From the NCBI GenBank assembly GCA_030435675.1, contig CM059624.1, positions 4,674,769-4,738,768 on the forward strand: a stretch of DNA of 64,000 nt, written 5' to 3'. This stretch comes from Steinernema hermaphroditum. Its lineage: Eukaryota > Nematoda > Chromadorea > Rhabditida > Steinernematidae. Of the stretch, positions 11,259 through 21,315 are shown piece after piece. How positions within the stretch are numbered: position 1 is the first letter of the stretch; the number at the start of each line of letters is the position of its first letter. The position numbers were made by a program, and so were the translations under genes. The notes beneath the pieces were generated by a model. The model saw only the letters and a list, made by a program, of their open reading frames with translations. It had not been told where the DNA came from and made no database searches.

Positions 11259-11809
11259 ATGTCGTCCGGAGTCCTGGTCAACGCCGAGTGTCAGTCCACC
11301 TTCCAAAAGCTCTCCGAGGGAAAGCGCCAGCTCCGCTACATCATCTATAAGATCGAAGACAAGGAGATCGTCGTCGAGACCGCCGTCAGCCCCGAAGAGG
11401 TAGCGTCCCCCACCCAACCCCGGGCCCTCTCACACCATCTGCTCGCTTTCAGCTCGGTACCTCCGCAGATGACTACGACGACAATTCGAAGGCCGCCTAC
11501 GAGTCGTTCGTCAAGGACCTGAAGGAGCGCACCGAGGGCTTCAACGACTGCCGATACGCCGTCTTCGACTTCAAGTTCACCTGCAGCCGCCCCGGCGCCG
11601 GCACCTCCAAGATGGACAAGATCGTCTTCATCCAGCTGTGCCCCGACGGCGCCAGCATCAAGAAGAAGATGGTGTACGCCTCGTCGGCCTCCGCCATCAA
11701 GGCCTCCATCGGCACCGAGCGCATCCTGCAGTTCCAGGTTTCCGACGAGTCCGAGATCGCCCACAAGGAGCTGCTCGGTAAGCTCAGCGAGAAGTACCGC
11801 GACAACTAA
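11259..11809 (+). CDS. unc-60: ADF/cofilin, UNC-60A type, 165 aa
   Basis: Two exons, 11259-11399 and 11453-11809, joined in phase 0 across a 53-nt intron. The protein is a complete ADF-H domain: N-terminal MSSGVLV with the regulatory Ser near the start, the central KMDKIVFIQLCPDGA strand and helix, KKKMVYASS, and the C-terminal LQFQVSDESE helix. These features match the C. elegans non-muscle isoform UNC-60A rather than muscle UNC-60B. Cofilin binds and severs actin filaments and acts in the cytoplasm. In C. elegans the A and B isoforms share one locus and a first exon; here the ATG lies in the same exon as the A body and no B-like exon was found downstream. Codon use is strongly biased to C-ending codons, as in a highly expressed gene. 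Confidence 0.93.
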
Positions 11810-12701
11810 GACGTCACTTGAGTCCCGCTGCCGGCCGTCTTCCGGCCCGTTTTGTCGTCCATTATGTAATTTTTCGAGTCAGCTGTTGTGATTTTCAGTT
11901 TACTTTAATTTATTGTATCGATCCCACTCCCGTGCCCCCCGTTATAAGAATGGAGAACAAAGTATGGTTGTGCAGTTGTCCCGTGTCCTCGACGAGTACG
12001 GTAGATGATGAAACTCGGCGTTCGCTGCATTCGTATCGTTTTTGCGGAGACGAAATGCGCATAATCGATCGATCGTCGGTGGCGACGCGGTTTTTTCGCC
12101 TTCGCCCTGGTCATACTCTGCCCCGCGACGATGATTGAGTCAGCGTCGTGAATCACACCGCCGCCCTACATCAGTTAGGTCTGCTTTTCACGTATTTTAC
12201 ATTTGCACTTACGGAATAGAGGATACGGTAGCCGAGGGGCCGAGCTTCACTGGATGTTCTGAAAATTTAGGTAGGAACTGGGCGGGAAGGGGGAGATTTG
12301 AATGGACAGAGAGAGAGAGAGTCGTTTCGCAAGCGGATGCCCTCTTCCTTCCTATTCATCATCGACCGTTTGGGTGACTCACTGTCGACCGGAATGTCAC
12401 GGTCTTTGTTTTTCGATGTTTTGTATAACACATTTTCAACAGAAATGAAAATACATTCGAAGGGTCTATATTTAGACAGGCGCAGTGACAAGGAAGATGA
12501 ACTACAGATCCGCTTGGAAAACAGTATAAAACACATGAATTTCGAGGGTGAAGGACACCCAGAAATGACAGAATATGGTCACAGCCACCAGTTACCTTTT
12601 TCATAAAAACAGGCTTCATCAAAACAAAGAAATGTTTGTCCAGATGTGTCTACTTCGGCGCCATAAAAGGATACTCCACGACGAGGACGTCACTCATTCC
12701 A
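11810..12701. other. Intergenic, nothing beyond 3' flank and ShKT-type 5' module
   Basis: Holds the cofilin 3' UTR and, from 12591, the conserved 5' module of the ShKT family. A short GA repeat lies near 12308. No B-type cofilin exon was recognised. Confidence 0.4.
12591..12701 (+). promoter_or_regulatory. Conserved 5' module of ShKT genes, copy 1
   Basis: The 110 bp before the ShKT start codon is almost identical to 20492-20602 and 42261-42371. It includes an AAAACAGGCTTCATC block, a CCATAAAAGG TATA-like box about 45 bp before the ATG, and a GACGAGGACGTCACTC block. Conservation in all three copies marks the core promoter and 5' UTR, or simply recent duplication. Confidence 0.6.
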
Positions 12702-13241
12702 ATGGCCGCTTCCATCGTCCTTCGCCTCGCCCTCGTCGGATCCGCCTTCGCCCAGGCGCCGATGCCCGAGCTGTGTGACAAGGAGGCGCCCACCTGCATG
12801 CTCCCTGGCTACGTCTGTGACCTGACGAAAGGAGAATGTGTTCCTTCTGCCACCACCACAGGTAAGCGCCTTCTAGAGTCATCCATTGGAGACTGTTCCA
12901 GTGGCGCCGAACGCTCCTGGCCCCCGTCCTCTCAGTCGCAGTCCCTCTCCCGCCTCCCGGAGCGTCGAATGCAGAGACTGTAGCGTCCCCGGGTGTGTGT
13001 CCGACTGCCCCAGAGGAAACATCTCTGCGAGAACAAGCTCTACTACGACATCATGACTGTTCAGTGTCCGAAGACGTGCGGAAGGTGTCCTGAACAGAAG
13101 AAGGAGAACGGATCCGGAGGAAGTGAGATCTGCGTGGACCGCCACGCTCCTGGAAGAGTTTCGGACTGTCCCCAGAGGAAACATCTTTGTGACGACGCAC
13201 TCTACCGCGATCTGATGGCCGTTCAGTGTCCCAAGACTTAG
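12702..13241 (+). pseudogene. Broken two-ShKT-domain secreted protein, copy 1
   Basis: Same plan as the intact gene at 20603-21154: signal peptide, a short Cys-rich N-terminal block, a 40-nt intron (GTAAGC...TTCCAG), then two ShKT (SXC) domains. Compared with that copy, one base is missing near 13011 inside the first ShKT domain, which shifts the frame and meets a stop within 20 codons. The second domain also ends early at 13239-13241, losing the last Cys-containing residues. An AATAAA signal follows at 13263-13268. ShKT domains occur widely in nematode secreted proteins and need not be toxic. It is either a pseudogene or a truncated product. Confidence 0.75.
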
Positions 13242-13576
13242 AGTCTTAACTGTAGAATAGTGAATAAAATGTTTGCATGAATGAAAGATAAACGGAAAGA
13301 AACATCTCTGGGGTGTATCTCCACTTGGGAACCGTCTTTTCAAAGATCTCAGGGTTCCAGTGGAACGCTTCCATATACAGAGGAAGGCAACGCAGATGTC
13401 TGTCTAGACTCACCACCTACAAATTCCCTACCACTCAGACAGCTTCAGTCGTCTCCACCGGTCGGTCGCTTTCACTTGCTCTCAGTCGCCACCTCCAAGT
13501 CGGTTCCATACTTCTCCTCTCGGCCAAGTAGGTTTCCTTCTTCTCTGTTACTCGGTCATCTTCCGCATTTCAGGCA

Positions 13577-13990
13577 ATGGCAGACAACTACGAGCCGCTC
13601 GGAGGGCCAGCCGGTGGGGCGTGTATGCCGCCGGCTCCTCCGCCTCCGGAGCCGATGCTGAATGCCACGCCTCCTCCAGTCGCCTCCACTTCTGCCGCAC
13701 CGTCCGTGGCACCGTCCAACGCGACGAGCACGGCGACAGGAGCATCGGCTGTTGCGAGTAGCACTGGCACCGTGGAGCCTACGCCTCCTCCGGTAGCGAA
13801 GAAGAAGGCGAAGAAGGAAAAGGAGAAGGATAAAACAACGAGGACGGATGAAGACAAGTCGGTGGCGGCTCCTACGCAGCCGGGCATGACCAATGGACAG
13901 ATGCTGTGCATTTGCATCTCCAGCGTGACGTGCTGTCTGTGTACTATCGGCGCCGTGGTTGCTGGAACCGGACTGGCGCTGAAGTGGTAG
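13577..13990 (+). CDS. Small Pro/Ala-rich protein with C-terminal membrane anchor, 137 aa
   Basis: A single exon. The ATG lies 3 bases after a TTTCAG acceptor (ending 13573), so it is probably trans-spliced. The N-terminal half is Pro-, Ala-, Ser- and Thr-rich with PPAPPPPEP. A Lys/Glu block (KKKAKKEKEKDK) follows. The last 25 residues are hydrophobic and carry five cysteines (CICISS, CCLC), which suits a tail anchor that may be palmitoylated. There is no N-terminal signal peptide, so the bulk would face the cytosol. An AATAAA signal lies at 14028-14033. Family not recognised. Confidence 0.65.
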   Translation: MADNYEPLGGPAGGACMPPAPPPPEPMLNATPPPVASTSAAPSVAPSNATSTATGASAVASSTGTVEPTPPPVAKKKAKKEKEKDKTTRTDEDKSVAAPTQPGMTNGQMLCICISSVTCCLCTIGAVVAGTGLALKW

Positions 13991-14293
13991 ATCGCCTCGT
14001 AGGCATTCGCTTTGTGGCTAGTCGCAGAATAAACTGCTTGATTCTGGGCCCTTTGTCTTCATGGAACTGCAATCTAGTGAGATGTTTGTGTAATAAAGGT
14101 CCAATACAGTTTCTTGGACGGGGAAGACGACGCCTTTACACTACAAGTATACCGTAGCTCGAGGTTTCCTCGCGGAACTGATGCGATCAGGAAAGCAATG
14201 CTTCCATTTAAGCTCCACTCGGCAGATCCTCAGGTTTCGACCCCTTTGCCGTTTCGCGCCTTCTTGCTACTTCTCTCGTTTCAGTGATTCACC

Positions 14294-15184
14294 ATGGATC
14301 TGGATCTGTTCAACGAGTTCTTCGATTTCTCCGGCCCCTACTACGAGGAACCGGAGTCGCCAGCGCTGTACCCAACTCTCGAGGAATACGAACTGCACCA
14401 CGAGCCCTTGCAGCAAATCGTAGGTCACCGAATTTCCCGATTGTCTCTATCTCTCCCCCTTCTTTAGCACTACGCCTATGACTACACGCCAGCGATGCAG
14501 ATGCCGGACGACGCCTTCCAGATGATCCCGTTCGATTTCTTCTCACGGGTCGACTACGTCTACGCACCATCAGAAACCCCGACGCCTCCCGATTTTACTC
14601 TCTTCGAGGAACCTGCAGACGAACAAGCGATAGAGGATTCTCCTCCCACAGCAAAGGCCGACCCGACGGTGCAACTATACGGTAAGCCATCTCAGCTGTT
14701 TTTTGCCGAAACACGATGTCGTTTCAGAACATGTCTACAGTCCGATCCTACGCTGCTTGCTGGACTGCCTTCAGCACAGTCCCAGAATCGTCCGATGGAC
14801 TCATCCTGCGACGCTGACTCTCGAGATACTGGACCTGGACGGCTTCGCGCGCTTCTGCTCCCACGAGATGAACGAGGTGTGTTGCCCCTTCCATCTTCTT
14901 CTTCTAATCTTCTGTGCCTTCAGGACATCAATCCACGACGGGTCGCCGCGCTCCTCCGGTCCTTCGGCGCCAAGGAACGTCGCTACGCAGGCATCGTCCT
15001 ACTTAAGTACTGCCCCAACCGCCAACGAAAGCATATCTACCAATTCTTCAACGGGCACAACTCCGGAGGATTCCCTCCCGGCGAGATCGTCAACAAGCTG
15101 AGCTACTTCGATTTCGTTGCGGACGAGCGGCAAAAGAAGCGCAACGGACAGCCGAAGCAGCGACTCCGAAGAATGTCGCATTGA
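14294..15184 (+). CDS. Divergent ETS-like winged-helix protein, 249 aa
   Basis: Exons 14294-14419, 14468-14681, 14728-14876, 14924-15184, with introns of 46-48 nt. A TTTCAG acceptor nine bases before the ATG suggests trans-splicing. Residues 1-115 are acidic and rich in Tyr, Phe and Pro, like an activation region (MDLDLFNEFFDF). Residues about 119-203 follow the ETS order: ILRCLLDCL helix, IVRW, a GFARFC segment where ETS has the LxARxWG helix, a NPRRVAALLRSFG segment where ETS has MNYxKLSRALR, and KHIYQF where ETS has RFxYKF. One of the two recognition-helix arginines is missing. The basic tail could be a nuclear signal. It would be a transcription factor if the match holds; the call is tentative. 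Confidence 0.55.
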
Positions 15185-15472
15185 AAAAAGAAGAGCCACA
15201 AATTGCCGTCAAGTCTCAATCAATATTTTGACCACATCTTCTTCAGGTGTTCGCAGCCAGTTTGTATATTTTCTCCGCATCGGCCGATTGTAATATAGCT
15301 GCAAAATTCCATTGTTTCCCACTTGTCTATACTATTAATAAATCTTTTCGTTTCACTCCGTTCTGCGGCTTCCAATCAGTTCGACAGTGTCTTGTGGTTG
15401 TGCCTTCTACAATTAGAACTTATTCGATGCGACATCGTTTATCGTCGACACCACCAAAGTCAGCAATCCTTT

Positions 15473-16899
15473 TCATTTTTTCTTCGATCTCCGACGATGT
15501 GACCTCTTGCCGCGTCGACTCCCCGGCTTTTCCTTCTGGATAGGAGGCATCTTCGACTTCGTCTTTGACGAGCCACTGACGGACTGGCTACTGGAAGGTT
15601 GCGCGCATGTTGTGATTGCTTCGAGTGCCCGCGCCACCTGGGCCATGGTGTAACGACGCTCAGGATTCATCGCCCAACAGTTCTCTACGACGAGCTCCAC
15701 GACGGCATCCGGTGTCTCCGTTGGCATGCTCATCTTGTAGCCGGAGATCACCTGAACAGAAGTGGGTAAATCAGAGCGTCGAAGGTGATTTTACCTTTTC
15801 GCTGGCCTGAACACTGCTCATTCCCTGGTACGGTTCCATACCATTGGCGAAGATCTCCCATACCATGACGCCGTAACTCCAGACGTCACTCTTCGCCGTA
15901 TAGGTGAGACTAGTCAACGTCTCCGGGGCAAGCCACTTGATGGGCACTCGGCGCGCCTGAGTCATACGATAGGCCTTGCCCTCGCGCGAGAGTCCAAAGT
16001 CGCTGATCTTGACCGTGTTGCCATTGGCGTAGAGGCAATTCCGTGCGGCGATGTCGCAGTGGATGCACTGCTTCGAGTGGAGGTATTCGAGACCCCACGC
16101 AGCCTGCGTCGTCATATTCTTCAGTTTCTCATCCGTAGACGCTGTCGACTTCCTCAGGTACTCGTTCAGTGCGCCGCCGTTGACCTAAACAGAGAAAGTA
16201 ATAACGGAAAAGGAGAGATAAAGCATACAAATTCCATGACGATCATTAGAGGCTCGGCCTCGACAACCACTCCGTAGAGCCGGACGACGTTCGGATGATC
16301 GTAGTAGCGCATGAGACGCGCCTCCTTCATAATCTCCTTTATCTTCTCCTTAGTCATTTCCGTCATCTTCGCCAGCTTCACGGCGACGTCGACGCTGCGG
16401 TTCATCGGGAGTCGCAGCACTCCGCGGTGTACGTCGCCGAAGGCTCCCTCGCCCAACTTCTGCACTAGTTGAACATCATCGTGTCGGAGCTCCCACTGCT
16501 GGCGGCGGATTGGCGTCACGAGAAACGCTTCGCAGTTCTTCAGAACGCTGATATGGTTCTCTTCGTAGTGCGCGATGAGGTCGGTCACCGCCGAGAACGT
16601 CAGCACACCATCGGCATCGATTGTGTACTGGCCTTTTGGAGAGCGCAGGATGATCACGTGACGTATCTGGAAATAGATGAAGATCATAAAGAGACGAATG
16701 TACTTACCGGCATTTTCGGATCGTTCACCATGATCGAGATGACGAGCTGACGCTCGGTGCCGGCCTTCGGCTCCGACGTTCGCACGAGAAAGTCGCCGGA
16801 GTTCCTCATCAGATAAGCGAGGTCTTCTCGGGGTAGCAGGCCGTGGTACCATTCTTCATCCTCGACTCCCGTTCCAGAGGTAGAAGTTCGGGTAGTCAT
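15473..16899 (-). CDS. SH2-domain tyrosine kinase of the nematode Fer/SPE-8 type, 432 aa
   Basis: Exons in transcript order: 16899-16708, 16666-16229, 16184-15795, 15751-15473, all phase 0. The SH2 domain spans about residues 12-105 (EWYHGLLPRED, GDFLVRTSE). The kinase domain spans about 118-375, with glycine loop GEGAFGDVHRG, AVK lysine, HCDIAARN at 252, DFGLSR and a PIKWLAPE activation-loop end. The C-tail is Lys/Arg-rich. Short SH2-kinase proteins without an F-BAR domain are expanded in nematodes, and several act in sperm. The catalytic HRD is HCD here. The gene lies 162 bp downstream of the ING gene on the same strand, so the two could form an operon. Confidence 0.87.
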
Positions 16900-17060
16900 C
16901 GCGACGTCAGCGTGATCGCGGAAACTCAAGAAGAAAGAAGTGGAGCCCCCGACAGTCAGAGCTCCCTTACACCGTCTGTCTGCCACCTTTGCAGAATGAG
17001 ACAACAGACAGAATAGAAATATTTATGACAATGAACAACAGTTTGATATTCGCGGCTTCC

Positions 17061-17998
17061 TCAACAGGCGCGTTTTTCCTTGTCCCGTTCACGCTTGGCC
17101 GCCCGCTTCTTCTTGTTCTGGCTCTTTTTCATATCCTTTGTACATTCGGCGCAGTACCATTCCTTGTCCGTTGGTGGCTCTTCGACCATTCCGATGCAAG
17201 GGAAGTGGAACCACTCGTATGGGCAGTCGCTGTTGTCACACATAACCATTTTTCCATACGACTCCTGGAAGAGCTTGTGTAAGATTGCCTTACGTACAGA
17301 AAACACACCTTCTGGCACAAACAATACACGGGTTCCTTCACGACGGATCGGCACAGATGGGCACTGGCAGCCACTTCTCCTTCGCTCATCGGCTCTACAA
17401 TGACCCATGAGAATGACCGAAGAGCATAAACACCCACCAACACGGGACGCCTCAATTCGTTGCTTGTAGGCTTTCTCGTCCAAGGACGGATGCGTGTCAT
17501 TCAGCGGCCGCGACGTATTCAGCGAGTCCTCATTCTCCTCCTCCGTCCTGTATTCTGCAACAACTCGAATTATGAGAGAAACAAAAACACTATGAACACC
17601 ACAAGCATTCAGGCTCTCGCGGTTCGCGTAAATGCGGCGGACGATCTGGGAACTGTATTCCTTGTAGTACGCGTCCATGTCTTCCATCGCTTTGGTGATG
17701 CCCTTCTCGAGTTCATCCAAAACACCCTCCTTCTCGTCCGATTTCTTGAGCATCTGTTCGTACAGCTCCTAAAGCGAATAGTTAGCGGTCACAACCTAAA
17801 GAGGGCGCTCACCCTCACAGAGCTAATTCCCTCTTTCTGGTTTTCCGTTTGACCACCTTTGGCCATTCTCATCAGCCTCTCGGTTCTCTGGGTGATCTGG
17901 GCTTGTAGCTCGCCGCTCTCACCTTCGAGCTCTCTGATGCGCTTCAGCTTTTCCTGCAAGGACGACGGAAGTTCTGTGAGTAGATCGACCAAATCCAT
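17061..17998 (-). CDS. ING-family PHD-finger chromatin protein, 251 aa
   Basis: Exons in transcript order: 17998-17813, 17768-17600, 17554-17444, 17394-17309, 17264-17061. A TTTGCAG acceptor one base before the ATG marks a likely spliced-leader site. The N-terminal 110 residues are helical, starting DLVDLLTELPSSLQEKL as in ING proteins. The linker is acidic. The C-terminal PHD finger has Cys4-His-Cys3 spacing (VYCLCQK, MVMCDNSDCPYEWFHFPC, WYCAEC), followed by a basic tail. ING proteins read H3K4 trimethylation and recruit acetyltransferase or deacetylase complexes in the nucleus. Length fits ING4/5. The donor of exon 1 could lie two codons earlier. Confidence 0.92.
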
Positions 17999-18723
17999 AC
18001 TGCAAAGTGAAAAAATCGTTGGATGTGGTGAAATGGCGCTTGAAATAGAGCACGCCATGACGGTGATACGAAAGTCAAGTAGAACGAAGAGGAACTGCGG
18101 GCTTCCTTCCATAGGAAGAACCGAGGGTAATCAATGAGAATTTGTTAACGAGTTATGTCGCGAACTCGCTAAAGCGATCGCGAACGTCATCAGCGAGGAA
18201 CAGTACGTTCCCTTGAAAGGCAGAAATACGCGGAAGACTCCTGTTCGGCTTCTGGATGCTGCCTGAATCAGCGAAACACGTCCCTTCGACATTACGGTGA
18301 ACAGGCTAGGCGCGCACATAGGCTACGGGGAAGCACAGTTTCTCCACACGGAACGCACTAGAGTTCTCGATCCTTATACTCGGGATCCAGACCAATAAGA
18401 GAAAACTTAGCAGAAAGGCCCGGAAGAATCTCTTGCTTAAGCTGTATGCAATTTGCGGTCAGCTACGAACCAGAAATCACAGAAACCATGACCGTGACTC
18501 CAACAAGCCAACACAGAAGCGATGAAACGGGGAAGAGACTGTGTTTCGAAATCGACAGATTGACTTGAGGGTTTTCCGTTCGGGACCCACACAGAGCGCA
18601 GAGTCCAGTTACCGTAGATTAGCAGCATCTTTCATGAGGCACTACAATAAACCGATGCCTGAAGACAAATATAAGACGTTCCTTCTCAGCCTATGGTCAC
18701 AAATCCACCTGATTGGAGCTGAA
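17999..18723. other. Intergenic, 5' flank of a duplicated orphan gene
   Basis: The frame of the lysine-rich gene is open upstream to 18541, but homology to the second copy starts near 18640 and its ATG corresponds to 18724. Nothing else was recognised. Confidence 0.35.
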
Positions 18724-19269
18724 ATGTCTTTCAAGCAAGGAAATACCGTAACCAATAACAACCAACGTCGTCATCCACGATTCTATTCCAAGCCTCCCAG
18801 TGCACATTTCGAAGTGTACAAAAAGCGGAATGTCGCGGGAAGAATCGCCAAGAAGGCTCCTACAGTCTTTAACTCTCCTGTGGGAGTCACTCTAGCCAGG
18901 GCGTCCCAAGTAGCTCCCAAGCGCAGAGCTTCGGACAACCGTGAATCGACGGCGGAGAAGCGAATCCGCCGGGAACAAGACAAGGACAACGCCTACTTGG
19001 TCGATCTGATCAAGAGACTGAGCCAGAAGAAAGAGGAGAAGAAGACTGACGTCGTCGCCGTCTCCGGAATCCTTGCCCTCTGCCGGGCGAACATCCCTAC
19101 GGCCACAAAGGAGTCCTTCCCTACGGTGGAAGAGTTACGTCGTTACCTTCCAAGGCTACGTCGCCTCGTGGGCAACGCCCGAAGAGATCGCGAAGTTGGC
19201 CCCTTCGGCGCCCAAAGTCCCTCTCGTGATCCGGCAGTGGAGCTGACCTTGTTGTACTGTGCAATCTGA
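18724..19269 (+). CDS. Lysine-rich orphan protein, copy 1 (shifted C-terminus)
   Basis: One exon of 181 codons from the ATG that matches copy 2 at 23380. The protein has a basic N-terminus (KKRNVAGRIAKKAP), a KRRASDNRESTAEKRIR block and a long charged helix (LIKRLSQKKEEKKTD). Relative to copy 2, a net 7-base difference near 19130 shifts the frame, so the last 45 residues differ and end at a TGA overlapping the AATAAA signal (19269-19274). The frame that encodes the copy-2 tail is still readable here, which points to a recent break. No known domain. A nuclear location is plausible from composition only. Confidence 0.5.
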   Translation: MSFKQGNTVTNNNQRRHPRFYSKPPSAHFEVYKKRNVAGRIAKKAPTVFNSPVGVTLARASQVAPKRRASDNRESTAEKRIRREQDKDNAYLVDLIKRLSQKKEEKKTDVVAVSGILALCRANIPTATKESFPTVEELRRYLPRLRRLVGNARRDREVGPFGAQSPSRDPAVELTLLYCAI

Positions 19270-19553
19270 ATAAAAATCCAAAAATCATATGTGTCCCTAC
19301 ATTACATAAGCACCCCTGCACAGTATGCAGATTCTGGGCGACGATCGATCCTCTGGGAAAGATTTCTGATCCGTCCGTCTCTCGTGGTCCTCGTAGACAT
19401 TGTCCGTCTGCGTGTTTCATTTCTTAATTTGCAGCGCGTGGACAGTGATCGGTCGGCGTCTAATGTCACGTGAGTGCCTTCTCTAACTTCTCGGTTCAGT
19501 GGTCGCCTTCAGATTCGAGATCGAGCCCCCAAATAGGTTCCGATGAATCTCCG

Positions 19554-20380
19554 ATGATGGAGAGCCGTTCGGTAAATGTTCTACCGTACCTCTTATAATC
19601 AGCACATTCAGATGAAGTCGCAAACGCTCACCGAAGGCTCTGAATTTGTCGACTATTCGTCCTCCGCGACAAATGTTGGTGAAGGTATCCTTCAGAAATT
19701 CTTCTCCTTCTTCTATTTTACCGCATTCAGAGACACGCTCTCTCCACGAGTCGCGGAAGACGTCAAGCACGGTGGTGTCACCGTTGAAGCCGCTCGTGAT
19801 GACGGAGAAGGACAAGCTGAAGCTGCAGATGCAGTTAAAGAAGCGAAAGGAGAAACGCCTCCAGCAGGCGATGAGCACTTCGGCGGCAAAAAACTCGAAA
19901 CGCCTGGTAAATATACAGAATTGGAGAGACAGATTGGCCGAATTCGACTTCTCAGAGGCGGATCTGAACAACCTCGAAGCGACGGCCAAGGAGAACGACG
20001 ACTGTCCGACCTACAAACAGGAAGCTTTCGCGTGGATTAGGGCGAACAAGAACCGTCTTCTGAAGAACCCCGGGATTACGGCGAAGTATTACAAACTCGC
20101 GTTCCACGACACGTACGTGTCCATTGAACTTGCCATCAAGGTGATCTTAATGTGGATGAAACGGAGACGACTTGAAAGTTTAGGCCCTGAGGGATATGGT
20201 AAAAGCGGGACTTATCAGCCAGGAGGAATTCGACACAAGCCACGATATCGCCAGATTGTTGAGATCCTCGGAAACAGCTCAAATCTCCATCCACTCAATA
20301 TCGAATTTGGTGAAAAAAATCACCTGGGAGCGTTTGATCGGAATCGACCCGCGATCTGCACATTGATGTATTCCGTTTAG
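19554..20380 (+). CDS. Ser/Lys-rich orphan protein, 244 aa
   Basis: Exons 19554-19571, 19612-19678, 19731-20380; introns 40 and 52 nt. Spliced reading gives a Ser/Thr-rich N-terminus, then a basic helical stretch (EKDKLKLQMQLKKRKEKR), then a C-terminal half with a possible small helical domain (DRLAEFDFSEADLNNLEA and YYKLAFHDTY). An upstream TTCAG acceptor near 19499 could be the spliced-leader site. The alternative frame across 19576-20040 is Glu/Gly-rich and less protein-like, so it was rejected. No family recognised. Upstream sequence up to 19468 is shared with the copy-2 block near 24180, so the promoter side may be part of that duplication. Confidence 0.5.
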
Positions 20381-20491
20381 CGAAACTTCGCTCCTTTTTA
20401 TTTAGTTTCGGGCTGGTCCTACTGCTTGTAAAGTGTGCGGATTGGGGTTCGATGACCACAAGCACATTGTTGCTAAAGAGTCGACCGTTTT

Positions 20492-20602
20492 GGTTACCTT
20501 TTCATAAAAACAGGCTGCATCGAAACAAAGAAATGTTTGTCCAGATGTGTCTACTTCGACGCCATAAAGGGATGCTCCACGACGAGGACGTCACTCATTC
20601 CA
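20492..20602 (+). promoter_or_regulatory. Conserved 5' module of ShKT genes, copy 2
   Basis: Near-identical to 12591-12701 and 42261-42371, with a CCATAAAGGG TATA-like box about 45 bp before the ATG. It precedes the only intact ShKT copy in the window. Confidence 0.6.
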
Positions 20603-21154
20603 ATGGCCGCTTCCATCGTCCTTCTCCTCGCCCTCGTCGGATCCGCCTTCGCTCAGGCGCCGATGCCCGAGTTGTGCGACAAGGAGGCGCCCACCTGCAT
20701 GCTCCCTGGCTACGTCTGTGACCTCACGCAGGGAGAATGCGTTCCTTCTGCCACCACCACAGGTAAAAGCTCTCTGGAGTCATCCATTGGAGACCTTCCA
20801 GTGGCGCCGAACGCTCCTGGCCGTCGTCCTCTCACTCGCAGTCCCTCTCCCGCCTCCCCAAGCATCGAATGCAGAGACCGTAGCGCCCCCGGCCGCGTCT
20901 CGGACTGCCCCCAAAGGGAACATCTCTGCGAGAACAAGCTCTACTACGACATCATGACTGTTCAGTGTCCGAAGACGTGCGGAAGGTGTCCCGGACAGAA
21001 GAAGGAGAACGGATCCGGAGGAAGTGAGATCTGCGTGGACCGCCACGCTCCTGGAAGAGTTTCGGATTGTCCCCAGAGGAAACATCTCTGTGACGACGCA
21101 CTCTACCGCGATTTGATGGCCGTTGAGTGTCCGAAGACATGCGGACGATGTTAG
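20603..21154 (+). CDS. Secreted protein with two ShKT (SXC) domains, 170 aa, intact copy
   Basis: Exons 20603-20762 and 20802-21154, joined in phase 1 across a 39-nt intron. Because 39 is a multiple of three and has no stop, the unspliced form would also stay open; the 40-nt introns of the other copies show it is an intron. A signal peptide (MAASIVLLLALVGSAFA) is followed by a six-Cys-type block (CDKEAPTCMLPGYVC), a Pro/Ser linker, and two ShKT domains each ending CPKTCGRC. ShKT domains are six-Cys folds common in nematode secreted proteins, usually fused to enzymes or in tandem; a role in the cuticle, digestion or defence is possible. AATAAA lies at 21184-21189. It is the only uninterrupted copy of three in the window. 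Confidence 0.85.
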   Translation: MAASIVLLLALVGSAFAQAPMPELCDKEAPTCMLPGYVCDLTQGECVPSATTTGKSSLESSIGDLPVAPNAPGRRPLTRSPSPASPSIECRDRSAPGRVSDCPQREHLCENKLYYDIMTVQCPKTCGRCPGQKKENGSGGSEICVDRHAPGRVSDCPQRKHLCDDALYRDLMAVECPKTCGRC

Positions 21155-21315
21155 ACAGAATCTTAACTGTAGTGAATATAGTGAATAAAGTGCTTGACTG
21201 CTAGATGGGTCTTCAACAACCCAAACACCTCACAAAGCATCCAGATTCCAAACTCTATCAAAAACTCAACAACAAGATATAACAACAAAATCAACAAAAA
21301 CGTAGCAAAGCGCCG

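Noticed and set aside
10715..11417. Several long open frames on both strands before the cofilin gene
   Set aside because: They overlap each other in every frame and are rich in Arg/Ser/Pro, as expected from GC-rich DNA; the real gene starts at 11259.
19576..20040. 155-codon Glu/Gly-rich frame overlapping the orphan gene at 19554-20380
   Set aside because: It reads through predicted introns and ends early; the spliced alternative frame is longer and uses consistent splice phases.
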